From contig JANBQS010000007.1 of the NCBI GenBank assembly GCA_027577415.1, forward strand, positions 20,423-84,422: 64,000 bases of DNA, read 5' to 3'. A model generated the notes under the pieces. It saw only the letters and a program-made list of their open reading frames with translations, made no database searches and had not been told where the DNA came from. The stretch is from Coemansia sp. RSA 922. Its lineage: Eukaryota; Kickxellomycota; Kickxellomycetes; Kickxellales; Kickxellaceae. This document shows positions 41,276-49,904 of the stretch, one piece after another; positions within the stretch are counted from its first letter, which is position 1; every line of letters begins with the position of its first letter. The position numbers and the translations under genes are program-made.

Positions 41276-42190
41276 ACCAACATGAAGCACACAGCAGGCC
41301 TGACAGTCCACATATGGTGCATCTCTGAGCTTCTAGCTGCGGGCGCATAATTGTCTCTGGATACAAAAGCGATGACAAAAAATATTCTTACCTGGCAACA
41401 CAATATGGCAACACTGTGCCTGGCTGGCCTGTCGTGTTGTGGTTCTGGAAGAAAGCAGTCAAAAGCCAATATAAATAAAATCCCTCTGAAGGATGGATAC
41501 AGTTCTAATCATTCCCCCTTATATGTTTCCTACAAACAGGCATTTTTCTCTATTCACCACTTGCTCCTCTTGCGCTTCATTTCCAACAATAGCTACACAT
41601 ACATTGGCTGGAGTAAGGTCTGCTATTCTCAAATATCTGAATTGCTTCTGTACTCAAAGTCGGTTGGTTTATCATGAACTAGTCGATATTGAATATGACG
41701 GATATAGCACTAATCCCTGACATGTGTTGATGCGAATGTTGACTAAGCAGCTGCAGTATACACTGCAACCGTGGCTCATGGTCCTAAAACCTGTTTGACT
41801 CAATAGCTTTTTGCATGTTGGGTCTTTTTGACAACAGTTGGTATTGATCCAAGCCAAGCAGATGACGTATGATGGTCTGGCAGAAGAGAAAGTGAGTTGA
41901 TCAACGACAAAACATCCCCGAGCTATTAGGATTATAAATCGGAGCCCATGATGACAAATGATGCAAGCTCTCACTGTTGCGAATATGTTAGCATTTTCCA
42001 AAAAGGACGAGTTGGCTCACTTTATATTTATAAGAATACTATTTATAACGGCAAGCTAAAAAGTAGAGCTAGTCAAGAAAACACTCTTCAGAGTAGAACT
42101 ATTCTGAATGATATGAAAGTACCTCAATGCGTTGAAGTGTCTGAGCAGGTGCACTAGCACTATCTATTTTGTAAGACGTTACTATGTGCT
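41276..42190. other. Intergenic region between small genes A and B
   Basis: About 0.9 kb. Its right end (about 42040-42180) is the 3' flank of gene B and is similar to the 3' flank of gene C (43415-43560). No gene recognised. Confidence 0.4.
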
Positions 42191-42469
42191 CTAACACCCA
42201 GCGACTACTCGCTTGGGGGCAGAAAATGGAACATGGTAATAGACCGTGGTAGACTCAGGTTGATTGATAATATCCTTGCGCTTGATAGGTTTGGCGCCGT
42301 CAATGTCTAGAGAGTAAACTATATCATCACCGTTTCCTTTGTAATTGTGAAACAGTTTACACCACCCCTCTATACCTGATACAATTTCCGTGATGACCAT
42401 TTCATTCTTGATATCTCTAATGGGAAGCCAATCCTCGGTGTTACGAGCAGTAAACTTGATGTTGGGCAT
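42191..42469 (-). CDS. Small orphan-family protein B, 92 aa
   Basis: I start at the ATG at 42469 (context TTACCATGCC; MPNIKFTARN) because the paralogue at 43575 has the same PVT-MP junction and the start agrees with gene A. A frame opening nine codons upstream exists. The protein shares QPESTTVYYHV with LPESTIVYYHY of gene C near the C-terminus, and the opening MPxxxF. The middle is unlike A or C. No signal peptide. It lies about 1.4 kb from gene C in the same orientation, and homologous sequence extends on both sides, so B and C arose by segmental duplication. Confidence 0.6.
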   Translation of the reverse strand: MPNIKFTARNTEDWLPIRDIKNEMVITEIVSGIEGWCKLFHNYKGNGDDIVYSLDIDGAKPIKRKDIINQPESTTVYYHVPFSAPKRVVAGC

Positions 42470-42900
42470 GGTAACTGGACTGTACAAAAAAAACAAGTAG
42501 AGCAGACTAAATTCAAATAAAGAGGTAAGTGTAGGGATGCAGAGGAAGAAAAAAGAACGACCGCAGCAGCTGGCCCTCCTTTTAAAAGAATCTCAGAGCT
42601 CCCTCCATTGCTTTTTTTCAGTAGGCAATGATTTGGAGGGGCAACTAAGACGACACGACGAGAAGAGCATCCCAACTCTTCCATTCTAAAGGGCTTCAAA
42701 AGGATATCAAAGCAAAAAAAGCAGACAAAAAAACTGCGGCTTCTTTTGTTCAAGGAAAACAGCAGAGACTTTAGCAGCATTGCTCTTGTATGCGAAAAAG
42801 GCTACCCCTTGTTTGCGCTGTTGGGAAAGCCTCACCCATCATTTATTCATGCCCTCACACACTGCAAGAATTCTCCAGGAAATAAATTTGTAATATTTCA
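42470..42900 (-). promoter_or_regulatory. Conserved upstream cassette of small gene B
   Basis: A CTTTTAAAAGG box (about 42579-42588, 119 bp from the ATG) is followed, on the minus strand, by GGGCCAGCTGCTGCGG. A single AGAGCATCCC half-site lies at 42662-42671. Further out, 42720-42900 matches the outer parts of cassettes A and C (for example GTTGGGAAAGCC and GCAAGAATTCTC shared with C). The second half of the inverted repeat and the 99-bp block are missing or decayed. Confidence 0.55.
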
Positions 42901-43574
42901 AGCTTGCATTTGCACTATTGCTTAATGCCTCTTATTTGAGTCATGCGACGTTGTTATTGCCATGGTGACGAACAGTCCATTTAATTAGTGATCTGCCAAT
43001 TTATGTTGCGAGCACCCATGTGATGCCACATTTAAAGGTCTGCACTGCTACGACTATGGATAGTTGTATTTTCGCACTTTTAACATTTACTCCTCTTTGT
43101 CTATAATATAGATTTTAGTCTGACAGACATACGGCTTACAGCTCCAATTGAATAAAGAACTGCTGGAGCAGTGTACCAGCTTATGTTGACACTCATTGAT
43201 CTGTGCCTGAGTGAGACCAACTACACAACAAGTGGAATGACTGGACATGCATTGCTTTTGGATTACTGACTAGCTCAGCGATTTTTTTTTATAGAATCCA
43301 TTACGGAATAGTCAAGGGCGGGCCTTTTTATGTTGGCCTTCTGGATAAACCTTTTTGCACCATTGCTTTCTAATATTTACCATGTTATATATTTGTTTAC
43401 ACAAAGGAATTAAAGATGGCAAGCTATAAAGTAAAATTGGTCATTAAAGTGCTCGGCAGAGCCGAACTATTCAGAATCATGATATGAGACCTGTATGTGA
43501 CAGAGAGCCAAAAAGTGCACTAATGCAAGCGATTCCGAATAAGGTTGATATGTTCTATATCACACAGTACCTAT
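42901..43574. other. Intergenic region between small genes B and C
   Basis: No gene seen. 43415-43560 resembles 42040-42180 (shared GGCAAGCTA and GAACTATTC-type words), marking the 3' side of the duplicated unit. Confidence 0.4.
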
Positions 43575-43847
43575 TTAGGCGGTTATATTAGAATCATACA
43601 AATAATGATAATAGACTATAGTGCTCTCTGGCAGACTCCAAACATCTTCACTATGGATCATCTTACAAACAAATTCATCATCTTTTACATAGAATGCTAG
43701 CATATAGTACTTCTTGGTAGTTGATCCTTCTATGGATTCAGAGAAAGTCTTTTTCTCTACAAATGATAGGAATTCTTTCTTTGTATCGAATTCCACATTA
43801 ATTTGTTTCTCCACATCACGCTCATAATGAAAAGTAAACTTAGGCAT
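43575..43847 (-). CDS. Small orphan-family protein C, 90 aa
   Basis: Start at the ATG at 43847 (context GTGACCATGCC; MPKFTFHYERD); an 11-codon upstream extension looks like leader. Two N-terminal strands (KFTFHYERD and KQINVEFD) are followed by a helix (TKKEFLSFVEKK), a strand pair (YYMLAFYVKDDEFVCKMI) and a terminal strand in PESTIVYYHYLY. This is the clearest member of the family and the one on which the strand-helix-strand reading rests. No signal peptide, no Cys framework, no known domain. Function unknown; a beta-grasp adaptor-like fold is a hypothesis. Confidence 0.6.
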   Translation of the reverse strand: MPKFTFHYERDVEKQINVEFDTKKEFLSFVEKKTFSESIEGSTTKKYYMLAFYVKDDEFVCKMIHSEDVWSLPESTIVYYHYLYDSNITA

Positions 43848-44400
43848 GGTCACTGGGTTGCAAGGTAATTGATCAGTCAAAGTAATGTATGCGTTTAAAG
43901 TAAAGATGTAAGGATAGAGAAGAAGAAGAAAATTGGTAGCAGCAGGCTGTCCTTTTTATATTATTCTCCAGTAGAATTTTCAACTGCGCTTTTTTGTTCA
44001 GTGGGCAGATGATTGGGAGTGGGGTGCTTTGGCTGACATCTGACAAAACAGAGCATCCCCAACAGTTTCTATAAAAAGAGCTTCAAAGGACTGAATTTAT
44101 TTTGAAGTCGTGAAATATATTAGCTCTTTTAAGCTCCAAAAGGGACTGATGTCATTTGTATATTAGCGATGTCATATTTCCCCCAAAATTTTGTGACACG
44201 AGGAGGAAAAAATAATGGCCAAAAAAGCAGCTATATATATTTGTTTGTATGTTCAAAAAGGCAATAGCAGAGACTTGAAAAATTACTCTGGCATGTGAGA
44301 AAAAGCCCAACCACCTTTCACTGGCTTTTTTGCTTGCGCAGTTGGGAAAGCCCTCCTCCCACCCGCCCTCGTGCAAGAATTCTCTAAAAAATAAATCGTC
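43848..44400 (-). promoter_or_regulatory. Conserved upstream cassette of small gene C
   Basis: Minus-strand ATATAAAAA box at 43954-43962, 115 bp from the ATG. The inverted repeat GGGGTGCTTT (44021-44030) pairs with AGAGCATCCCC (44050-44060). The 99-bp block 44078-44176 is nearly identical to 41014-41112 and keeps both GATGTCAT copies. The outer part to about 44400 matches cassette B. Confidence 0.65.
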
Positions 44401-44479
44401 GTTTCCTTGCCGTTTTAAACAAAAAATGCCAAACATATTATTATCAAAAAAATTTACTCCATCTTAAACAATACCATTA

Positions 44480-45685
44480 TTAGAATGTCTTCCTAATAGG
44501 AAAATCTTTCTCCTTCTGACCCAAGAAATAATCCTTTCCCTTCATATTCCTAGCCATGACGTCGCCCCACCAACTATGACCGAGAGTCATACCCATTCCC
44601 TGGAATACACCCAAGTTCCTGCCGATAGGTACCAAAATCATAGACATCAAACTCCCATCCCATGGCTTCAATACCGCTGGTCGTCCGGTCTCGGGGGCCT
44701 TAATAAGCGCAATAAGGTTCTGAGCCACGCTAGCACCCTGTTCCGCAGCCTTTAACGCGAATTTAGCACCGGCCGGCAGATTATTGACGTCGCCAGGAAC
44801 AAAGATGTTGGTGAATTTGGGCGAATCCAATTGCAAATATCCATTGACTTTGATACCACCACGAGAATCACGCAGAGAGGTACCGAGTGCCGATTCCAAT
44901 GTCTCCATATACTCGGTATGCAGTTGAGTACCAGTAGCTAAGATTTGTAGGTCGGATGTGTACTCGCGGCCGGAGGCTCCGTATAGAGTCAGTGGGCGTA
45001 TAGAGCAGTCGAAAGTGGTACCAGTAGGGATAGCTACTTTTTCGTTAAGGTATACGGTGACTCCGACTCGCTTTAGCTTGGATACTACGCCGTCGCTTAA
45101 CGCCGGCTTAAAGTTTAGGGGTAGTAGACGGCCCGCCGAATGTACCAGTGTGACGGTCTTATCCGGGTACGCGTGTCCAATTTCTCCTGCCATTTCAACG
45201 CCTACGGCACCGCCACCCACGATTAAAATCGACTGCGCCTGAGCTATATTATCAAACATACGAGCCGCCTCCTCCTGCGCCTCAGCAATGGATTGGGAAC
45301 GGAGGTTGGCCGGTAACTTGTTGCGGGAACCAGTGGCTAGTACCAAATAGTCAAAGGATACGGTTTGACCATCACTGAGCAATACAGTATTAGCCGTGAC
45401 GGAAGTTAACTCGCCCTGGATGAACTGGTGTTTGGGCGAATACGGGTCGACTTCATGAGAAGTTAAAAGAGTGGAGAGAGGGAATATTAGTTTCTTGCCA
45501 AACTCCTTATCGACTATCGAACGTGGTGCTCCCAGTGCGTGGTAATGGTAGGCGTTGCGGTCAATGAGAGTTATGCGGAGATTCGGGTATCCTCCGGACT
45601 TGCTGAATGTGGCTAGGGTCTTGGCTACTTTTATACCGGCAACGGAAACGCCAACTATAACTACGTGTATTTCGCGAGCAGACAT
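44480..45685 (-). CDS. FSP1/AIFM2-like FAD-dependent NAD(P)H oxidoreductase, 401 aa
   Basis: Pyridine nucleotide-disulphide oxidoreductase fold. The FAD Rossmann motif is VVIVGVSVAGIKVAK (residues 7-21), followed by YHYHALGAPR, an ATGSRNK core, the NAD(P)H Rossmann motif ILIVGGGAVGVEMAGEIG (about 152-169) and the FAD-binding GDVNNLPAGAKFALKAAEQG near 300. No redox-active CxxxxC pair. This pattern and length fit the AIFM2/FSP1 (AMID) group of quinone reductases, which act at membranes or lipid droplets; the tail lacks an obvious transit peptide. A mitochondrial NDH-2 type is less likely because of the GxSxAG first motif. Intronless. Confidence 0.85.
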   Translation of the reverse strand: MSAREIHVVIVGVSVAGIKVAKTLATFSKSGGYPNLRITLIDRNAYHYHALGAPRSIVDKEFGKKLIFPLSTLLTSHEVDPYSPKHQFIQGELTSVTANTVLLSDGQTVSFDYLVLATGSRNKLPANLRSQSIAEAQEEAARMFDNIAQAQSILIVGGGAVGVEMAGEIGHAYPDKTVTLVHSAGRLLPLNFKPALSDGVVSKLKRVGVTVYLNEKVAIPTGTTFDCSIRPLTLYGASGREYTSDLQILATGTQLHTEYMETLESALGTSLRDSRGGIKVNGYLQLDSPKFTNIFVPGDVNNLPAGAKFALKAAEQGASVAQNLIALIKAPETGRPAVLKPWDGSLMSMILVPIGRNLGVFQGMGMTLGHSWWGDVMARNMKGKDYFLGQKEKDFPIRKTF

Positions 45686-45982
45686 AGTTGAAAAATTATA
45701 AAAGTGGAAGAAATAAAAAAGGGTTTGTTGGGGAGTTCTCCTTTTTTTCCACCGACGTCTCTTCTTTTAAAGGAGGGTGGGGGGGGGCGAATAGTCAGCC
45801 ACATGTGTATTAGTAATACAAGAGTTGTTTACTAATTATTTTTCTTTGGGCATCTCACACGCCTCAATTTCACACTATATTGTCAAAAATTACAAATTGG
45901 GGGGATCTGCATGTTATTTCTGTGAAGCCACACATACAACGGAGGCTCCGTCTTTTTGTTATTAAGAAATAAAAAATCTAGC
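45686..45982. other. Promoter of the oxidoreductase and 3' flank of PMT
   Basis: Short intergenic stretch with a G run at 45777-45787. Nothing else recognised. Confidence 0.35.
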
Positions 45983-48619
45983 TCAGAGCTCAGCATGAGC
46001 TCCAGTATCTTCAACATCGCTATAGGCAACCGAGACCGCGGACACGTTAACCTTAGGCTTTGGGTTGATTCCGACTGCTGGCATACTGACGGGTGGCTCA
46101 AAGTTGGGCGCAACGTGTACAGCGACAGGATTGCTTTTCTCAATCACAGCGTTTGCCGGAATAGAAACCGGACTGTCAATATCAGCGATATTGCCAACAC
46201 TACTCGACTCCTCCGCATCAACAGACCCAATAGCAGACGATGGCGATGTCAGCGCCACTTGTTCGGGCTCAGGAACAGCATCGTCCACAGGCGCGTCGTC
46301 ATCCTCCTCAGCAGCGTCGTTGTCTTCAACAACGTCAATGGGCTTGGCAGCCTCTGTTGCTGATGACGGAGGGGGCGGGTCAGTGGCGCGCACTCCGCCA
46401 ATAGCATGCTCGCAGTCGAAATCCCAAGTCTTTAGCCACTTTGTCTTTTGACAGGCGTCCTTGGTCCAAGTCCGCGAATAAGTAATATAGCTGAAAGTGT
46501 TAAACACATGGAGCACTGCCGCCGCTACAGCCACATAGACCGAGACACGAACGATGGCTGGCATCTTCGCCGTGAACAGGTCGAGCGTAAAGGCCAGTAC
46601 GAGGATGGCCATCCACAATGCAGGGAAGTAGTGGTGAATGAACAGTTCACGGCCCATCAGGAAGAACGGCACGTAGTGGCAGGCCCAAGCAATGACGAAA
46701 AAGCCAGCCGACGAAAAGTACAGACGACGCTGGCCGCCCAGAGACGGGGATATCTGGCGCTTGTCCATGAGGAACAACACGGCACGCACAAGGCCAAACA
46801 GAGCAACAGCAGCCAGCGACGCCCACCATATGAGAGGATTGCCTAGCTGGTAGACAAAGTGACCACGGCCGCCCCAGTAGGCCGTTCCACGACGCAGCCA
46901 GGCCCAGTGCTGAGGTCTTGCGGCAAAGGGATGATCGCCAGTCAGGGACTCGTTGCTCTCAGCCATCAGCTTGTTGTACTCCCAGATCTTACCCCACACG
47001 CTCATGGGCCGGTATTTTGCTTTCTGCACGCCCATCTCGGCTGTGGCATTGGGGTAGTTCGAGTACTCGACATGCCACGTCGACATGCGAGGCATGCAGT
47101 TCCGCATGCAGTTGACCTCGGTCTGCTCGAACGCCCACTTTGGCAGCTTTTTGCGAGAATTGTAAACAGCGCACTGCAGGTTGCGGTGGACCAGTCGGAA
47201 CCGCGAGTAAATGGCTTGCACACGCACGTCGGAGCCAGGCTCGTTTTTATCGCCACTCAAAATTTCCACTTTAAAGTCGTCGTTAGTGTCGCCGGCAAAG
47301 CCCGGGAATCCATATCCGCTCAGCTCAAACTTTTGGTCGTCGCTGCTCATCGCCGGTCTCTTGTCATGCGAGTGGAGGAACTTGCCAGTGAGCTTGTGCC
47401 GCAGTCTGACGGTCTCCCCGGTCTTCACTGGCACGGGGCCCGCGGAGCTGTCGACAGTCGTGTTGAATGCCGGCTCAACCACCCAGATGTTGTTCTCGTC
47501 GGCGTGCCCGTAGATGGTGATCTGCTGCTGGCCGCTACCCTTCTCGTGCTGCCAGTTGTGCGTGTGCGAGTGCAAGTATCCGCTCTGCGCATTCGACGAG
47601 CGCATGCGGATCTCCGACCCATAGAAGACGTCGCGGTCCGTCGACACGTCCAGCCCGCCCCGCAGTGTGGTCTGGAACTCTGGCGTCATCATTGAGTTCG
47701 CATCGCCCGAAGTGTGCAGCAGCGCAAAATGCACCTGGAACCAGAACACGTACACGGCAAATGGAACCGCCAGAAGACCCACGGCGCGAGATGCAAAGTG
47801 CGTGCACCAGCGAGTGGGCGACAGCGAGCGGTCAGCGATTTTGTCCCACAGATCAGAGATGGTCGACAGTCCGACGGCAGGGAAGAGGAACAGTCCGACC
47901 CACTTACAGCTCGCAGCACAGCCCATCAGCACGCCGGTCGAGATCAGCCAGAACCACCACACGCCGCTAAACGACTGGCCCTGCTTAGTCCAGAACATCG
48001 ACCATGCGGTTAGAGTCAGCACAGTGAAAAACACCAGCGGAGAGTCCAACAGAATCAGCCTCGACTGAGTGACAAGCCCATTCTCAAAGCACACCAGCAG
48101 CGACGCCAACAGCGCAGTGTCCATACGATATCCACACGCCCTCGTAGCAGCAAACGTCGCCGGCACAGTAAGCGCTCCCAAAAGCGCAGGCAAAAGACGC
48201 ATACCCACATAGGGAACTCCAGCTGCCGCATAGTCGAGGCCAATTGACTTGAAATCAAACACTCCGTCGTAGCCGGCGAGTTTCCCCGCCGCGGCAAACA
48301 TCATTTTGGCCAGCGGTGGGTGCAAGTCGTAAAAATACGTGCCGTTAATGTACTTGCCCGCAAATTTACCGAAATGTACTTCATCGAATACTACTTGGTT
48401 TGGAACTGACAGTCGCCAGCAACGGACGATAAGTGCAACGCCTGTTACTAAAAGCAGAAGCAAAGTGTCCGTCCTAGTGCACGTCCAGTTGGCGTAGAAC
48501 GGCGGAGTGACTACCGTACATGCCTCGGTGCCCTTGGTGGCAGTGGGCTCGATACTCTTCGTCGCATGACCCTTTGGACGATGGGCCTTTTGGTCAGCCG
48601 GGTCCATTTCAGTCGTCAT
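45983..48619 (-). CDS. Dolichyl-phosphate-mannose protein O-mannosyltransferase, 878 aa
   Basis: ER membrane enzyme that transfers mannose from dolichol phosphate to Ser/Thr of secretory proteins. First membrane helix at about 52-70; then the catalytic luminal loop with VVFDEVHFGKF (Asp-Glu pair) and DLHPPLAKM. Several helices lead to residue 310. Three MIR repeats occupy about 330-520 (LHSHTHNWQHEKG, LRHKLTGKFLHSHDKRP, RLVHRNLQCAVYNS), followed by WHVEYSNYPN and the C-terminal helices. By eye it fits the Pmt4 branch best, but this is tentative. After the last helix an acidic, Pro/Val-rich tail of about 130 residues is added, longer than usual for the family. Intronless and GC-richer than the neighbouring small-gene cluster. 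Confidence 0.95.
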   Translation of the reverse strand: MTTEMDPADQKAHRPKGHATKSIEPTATKGTEACTVVTPPFYANWTCTRTDTLLLLLVTGVALIVRCWRLSVPNQVVFDEVHFGKFAGKYINGTYFYDLHPPLAKMMFAAAGKLAGYDGVFDFKSIGLDYAAAGVPYVGMRLLPALLGALTVPATFAATRACGYRMDTALLASLLVCFENGLVTQSRLILLDSPLVFFTVLTLTAWSMFWTKQGQSFSGVWWFWLISTGVLMGCAASCKWVGLFLFPAVGLSTISDLWDKIADRSLSPTRWCTHFASRAVGLLAVPFAVYVFWFQVHFALLHTSGDANSMMTPEFQTTLRGGLDVSTDRDVFYGSEIRMRSSNAQSGYLHSHTHNWQHEKGSGQQQITIYGHADENNIWVVEPAFNTTVDSSAGPVPVKTGETVRLRHKLTGKFLHSHDKRPAMSSDDQKFELSGYGFPGFAGDTNDDFKVEILSGDKNEPGSDVRVQAIYSRFRLVHRNLQCAVYNSRKKLPKWAFEQTEVNCMRNCMPRMSTWHVEYSNYPNATAEMGVQKAKYRPMSVWGKIWEYNKLMAESNESLTGDHPFAARPQHWAWLRRGTAYWGGRGHFVYQLGNPLIWWASLAAVALFGLVRAVLFLMDKRQISPSLGGQRRLYFSSAGFFVIAWACHYVPFFLMGRELFIHHYFPALWMAILVLAFTLDLFTAKMPAIVRVSVYVAVAAAVLHVFNTFSYITYSRTWTKDACQKTKWLKTWDFDCEHAIGGVRATDPPPPSSATEAAKPIDVVEDNDAAEEDDDAPVDDAVPEPEQVALTSPSSAIGSVDAEESSSVGNIADIDSPVSIPANAVIEKSNPVAVHVAPNFEPPVSMPAVGINPKPKVNVSAVSVAYSDVEDTGAHAEL

Positions 48620-48812
48620 TCAGATGGCGTTAAAATGGAAGAAGGAAAAAAAAGGAGTCGTTGAAATATTGAAAAGTGGATCCAGAAAAGAAAAAGATAG
48701 CATTGCCTAAAAATAGCGGTCCGCATATGCCACTCCTCCCTGGCTGAGAATGCATGTAAGCAGTAAGTAGCAGTAGCTAAATGCGTCCATAAAAAGCGCA
48801 CATGTGGATCTC

Positions 48813-49589
48813 TTACAGCGAGCCAGTCTTGTTCCACTCGACGCACTCGGCAAACGTCACTCCTTTGCCGCCAAAGATGTCCAGGGCGCTACCAATAGTC
48901 AGATCGACTCTTCCATTAGACAGCCTATTAACCAGCTCCAGATCAGCTATAGTCGAGGCACCTCCAGCATAAGTAACAGGGACCGGCGACAGTCTTCCCA
49001 GCGTCTCCACCAGCTTCTCGTCGATTCCGCCGCACAGACCTTCGACGTCAGCTGCATGCACGAGGAACTCTGAGCAAAACTCCGACATCATCTGGATCGT
49101 TTCTCTGTTGATTCGCATATCAGTCAGGGTCTGCCACCGGTCCATAGCCACCACCCAGCCGTCTCCATTACGCCGACAGCTGAGGTCGACGACCAACCGA
49201 TCTCTGCCAATAAGATCAGAGAGGGTCTTCAGTCGGTCTGCAGAGAAACCCCCGTGGGGGAACAGCCAGCTCGTTACTATGACTTTGGATGCCCCGCGGT
49301 CCAGCCACAATTGTGCGTTGTCGATGGTTATGCCTCCTCCTACTTGCAAGCCCTGAGGCCATGCTTGGAGCGCATCGATGGCCGCTTGCTCGTTGCCAGG
49401 ACCTAGCTTTATTACGTGTCCGCCACTCAGATCGTGGTCGCGGTACAGCTGGGCATAGTGAGTGGAAGAAAGTGTTGATACAAAGTTAGTCTTTAGATCG
49501 GCGCTGTCGTCGTGGAGCGTGCCGCCTACTATCTGCTTGACTTGGCCGTCGTGGAGGTCAATGCAAGGCCTGAATTGTGAGTGCGTCAT
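48813..49589 (-). CDS. HIS6: ProFAR isomerase, histidine biosynthesis (HIS6/HisA), 258 aa
   Basis: Phosphoribosylformimino-5-aminoimidazole carboxamide ribotide isomerase, the fourth step of histidine synthesis, a cytosolic TIM barrel. Start chosen at the ATG at 49589 ([20 protein letters not shown]); the catalytic Asp is in PCIDLHDG. Further signatures: [43 protein letters not shown] and VTYAGGAS. The Arg-Arg after LSC and the VEGLCGGID form are typical of the eukaryotic enzyme. Complete, intronless. It shares a 315-bp divergent promoter region with eIF4B; I saw no TGACTCA Gcn4-type site there. Confidence 0.95.
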   Translation of the reverse strand: MTHSQFRPCIDLHDGQVKQIVGGTLHDDSADLKTNFVSTLSSTHYAQLYRDHDLSGGHVIKLGPGNEQAAIDALQAWPQGLQVGGGITIDNAQLWLDRGASKVIVTSWLFPHGGFSADRLKTLSDLIGRDRLVVDLSCRRNGDGWVVAMDRWQTLTDMRINRETIQMMSEFCSEFLVHAADVEGLCGGIDEKLVETLGRLSPVPVTYAGGASTIADLELVNRLSNGRVDLTIGSALDIFGGKGVTFAECVEWNKTGSL

Positions 49590-49904
49590 AATTATGAACA
49601 AATAGTGGAGCTGGAAAGATACTCAAGGGAAACGTTGCTTGTGGCTGCATAAAGATCCCACCGATCACCGCTAATCGGCCAAGACTAAATCTGTTGGGGA
49701 GGAGGATACATGCAGAAAGCGAGAAAGGAAAAAAAAACCTCTTTTTCCAATTTTGGCTTGAATTCCAGTTTGTCTTTATACTTTTGTGAATTTCTTTTAT
49801 TGGAATTTACTTTCGCTCTCTTTTAACGCGCACGTCGTCTACTCTCGGCTCTTCGCGTATCAACTTTTAACCAGGAAAAAAAGAAGCATTTATATTTGTG
49901 AATC
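49590..49904. promoter_or_regulatory. Divergent promoter between HIS6 and eIF4B
   Basis: 315 bp between the two start codons. T-rich leader toward eIF4B. No clear TATA box or Gcn4-type element identified. Confidence 0.4.

Noticed and set aside
46859..47695. 278-codon plus frame inside the PMT gene
   Set aside because: Antisense shadow of a conserved, well-recognised enzyme.
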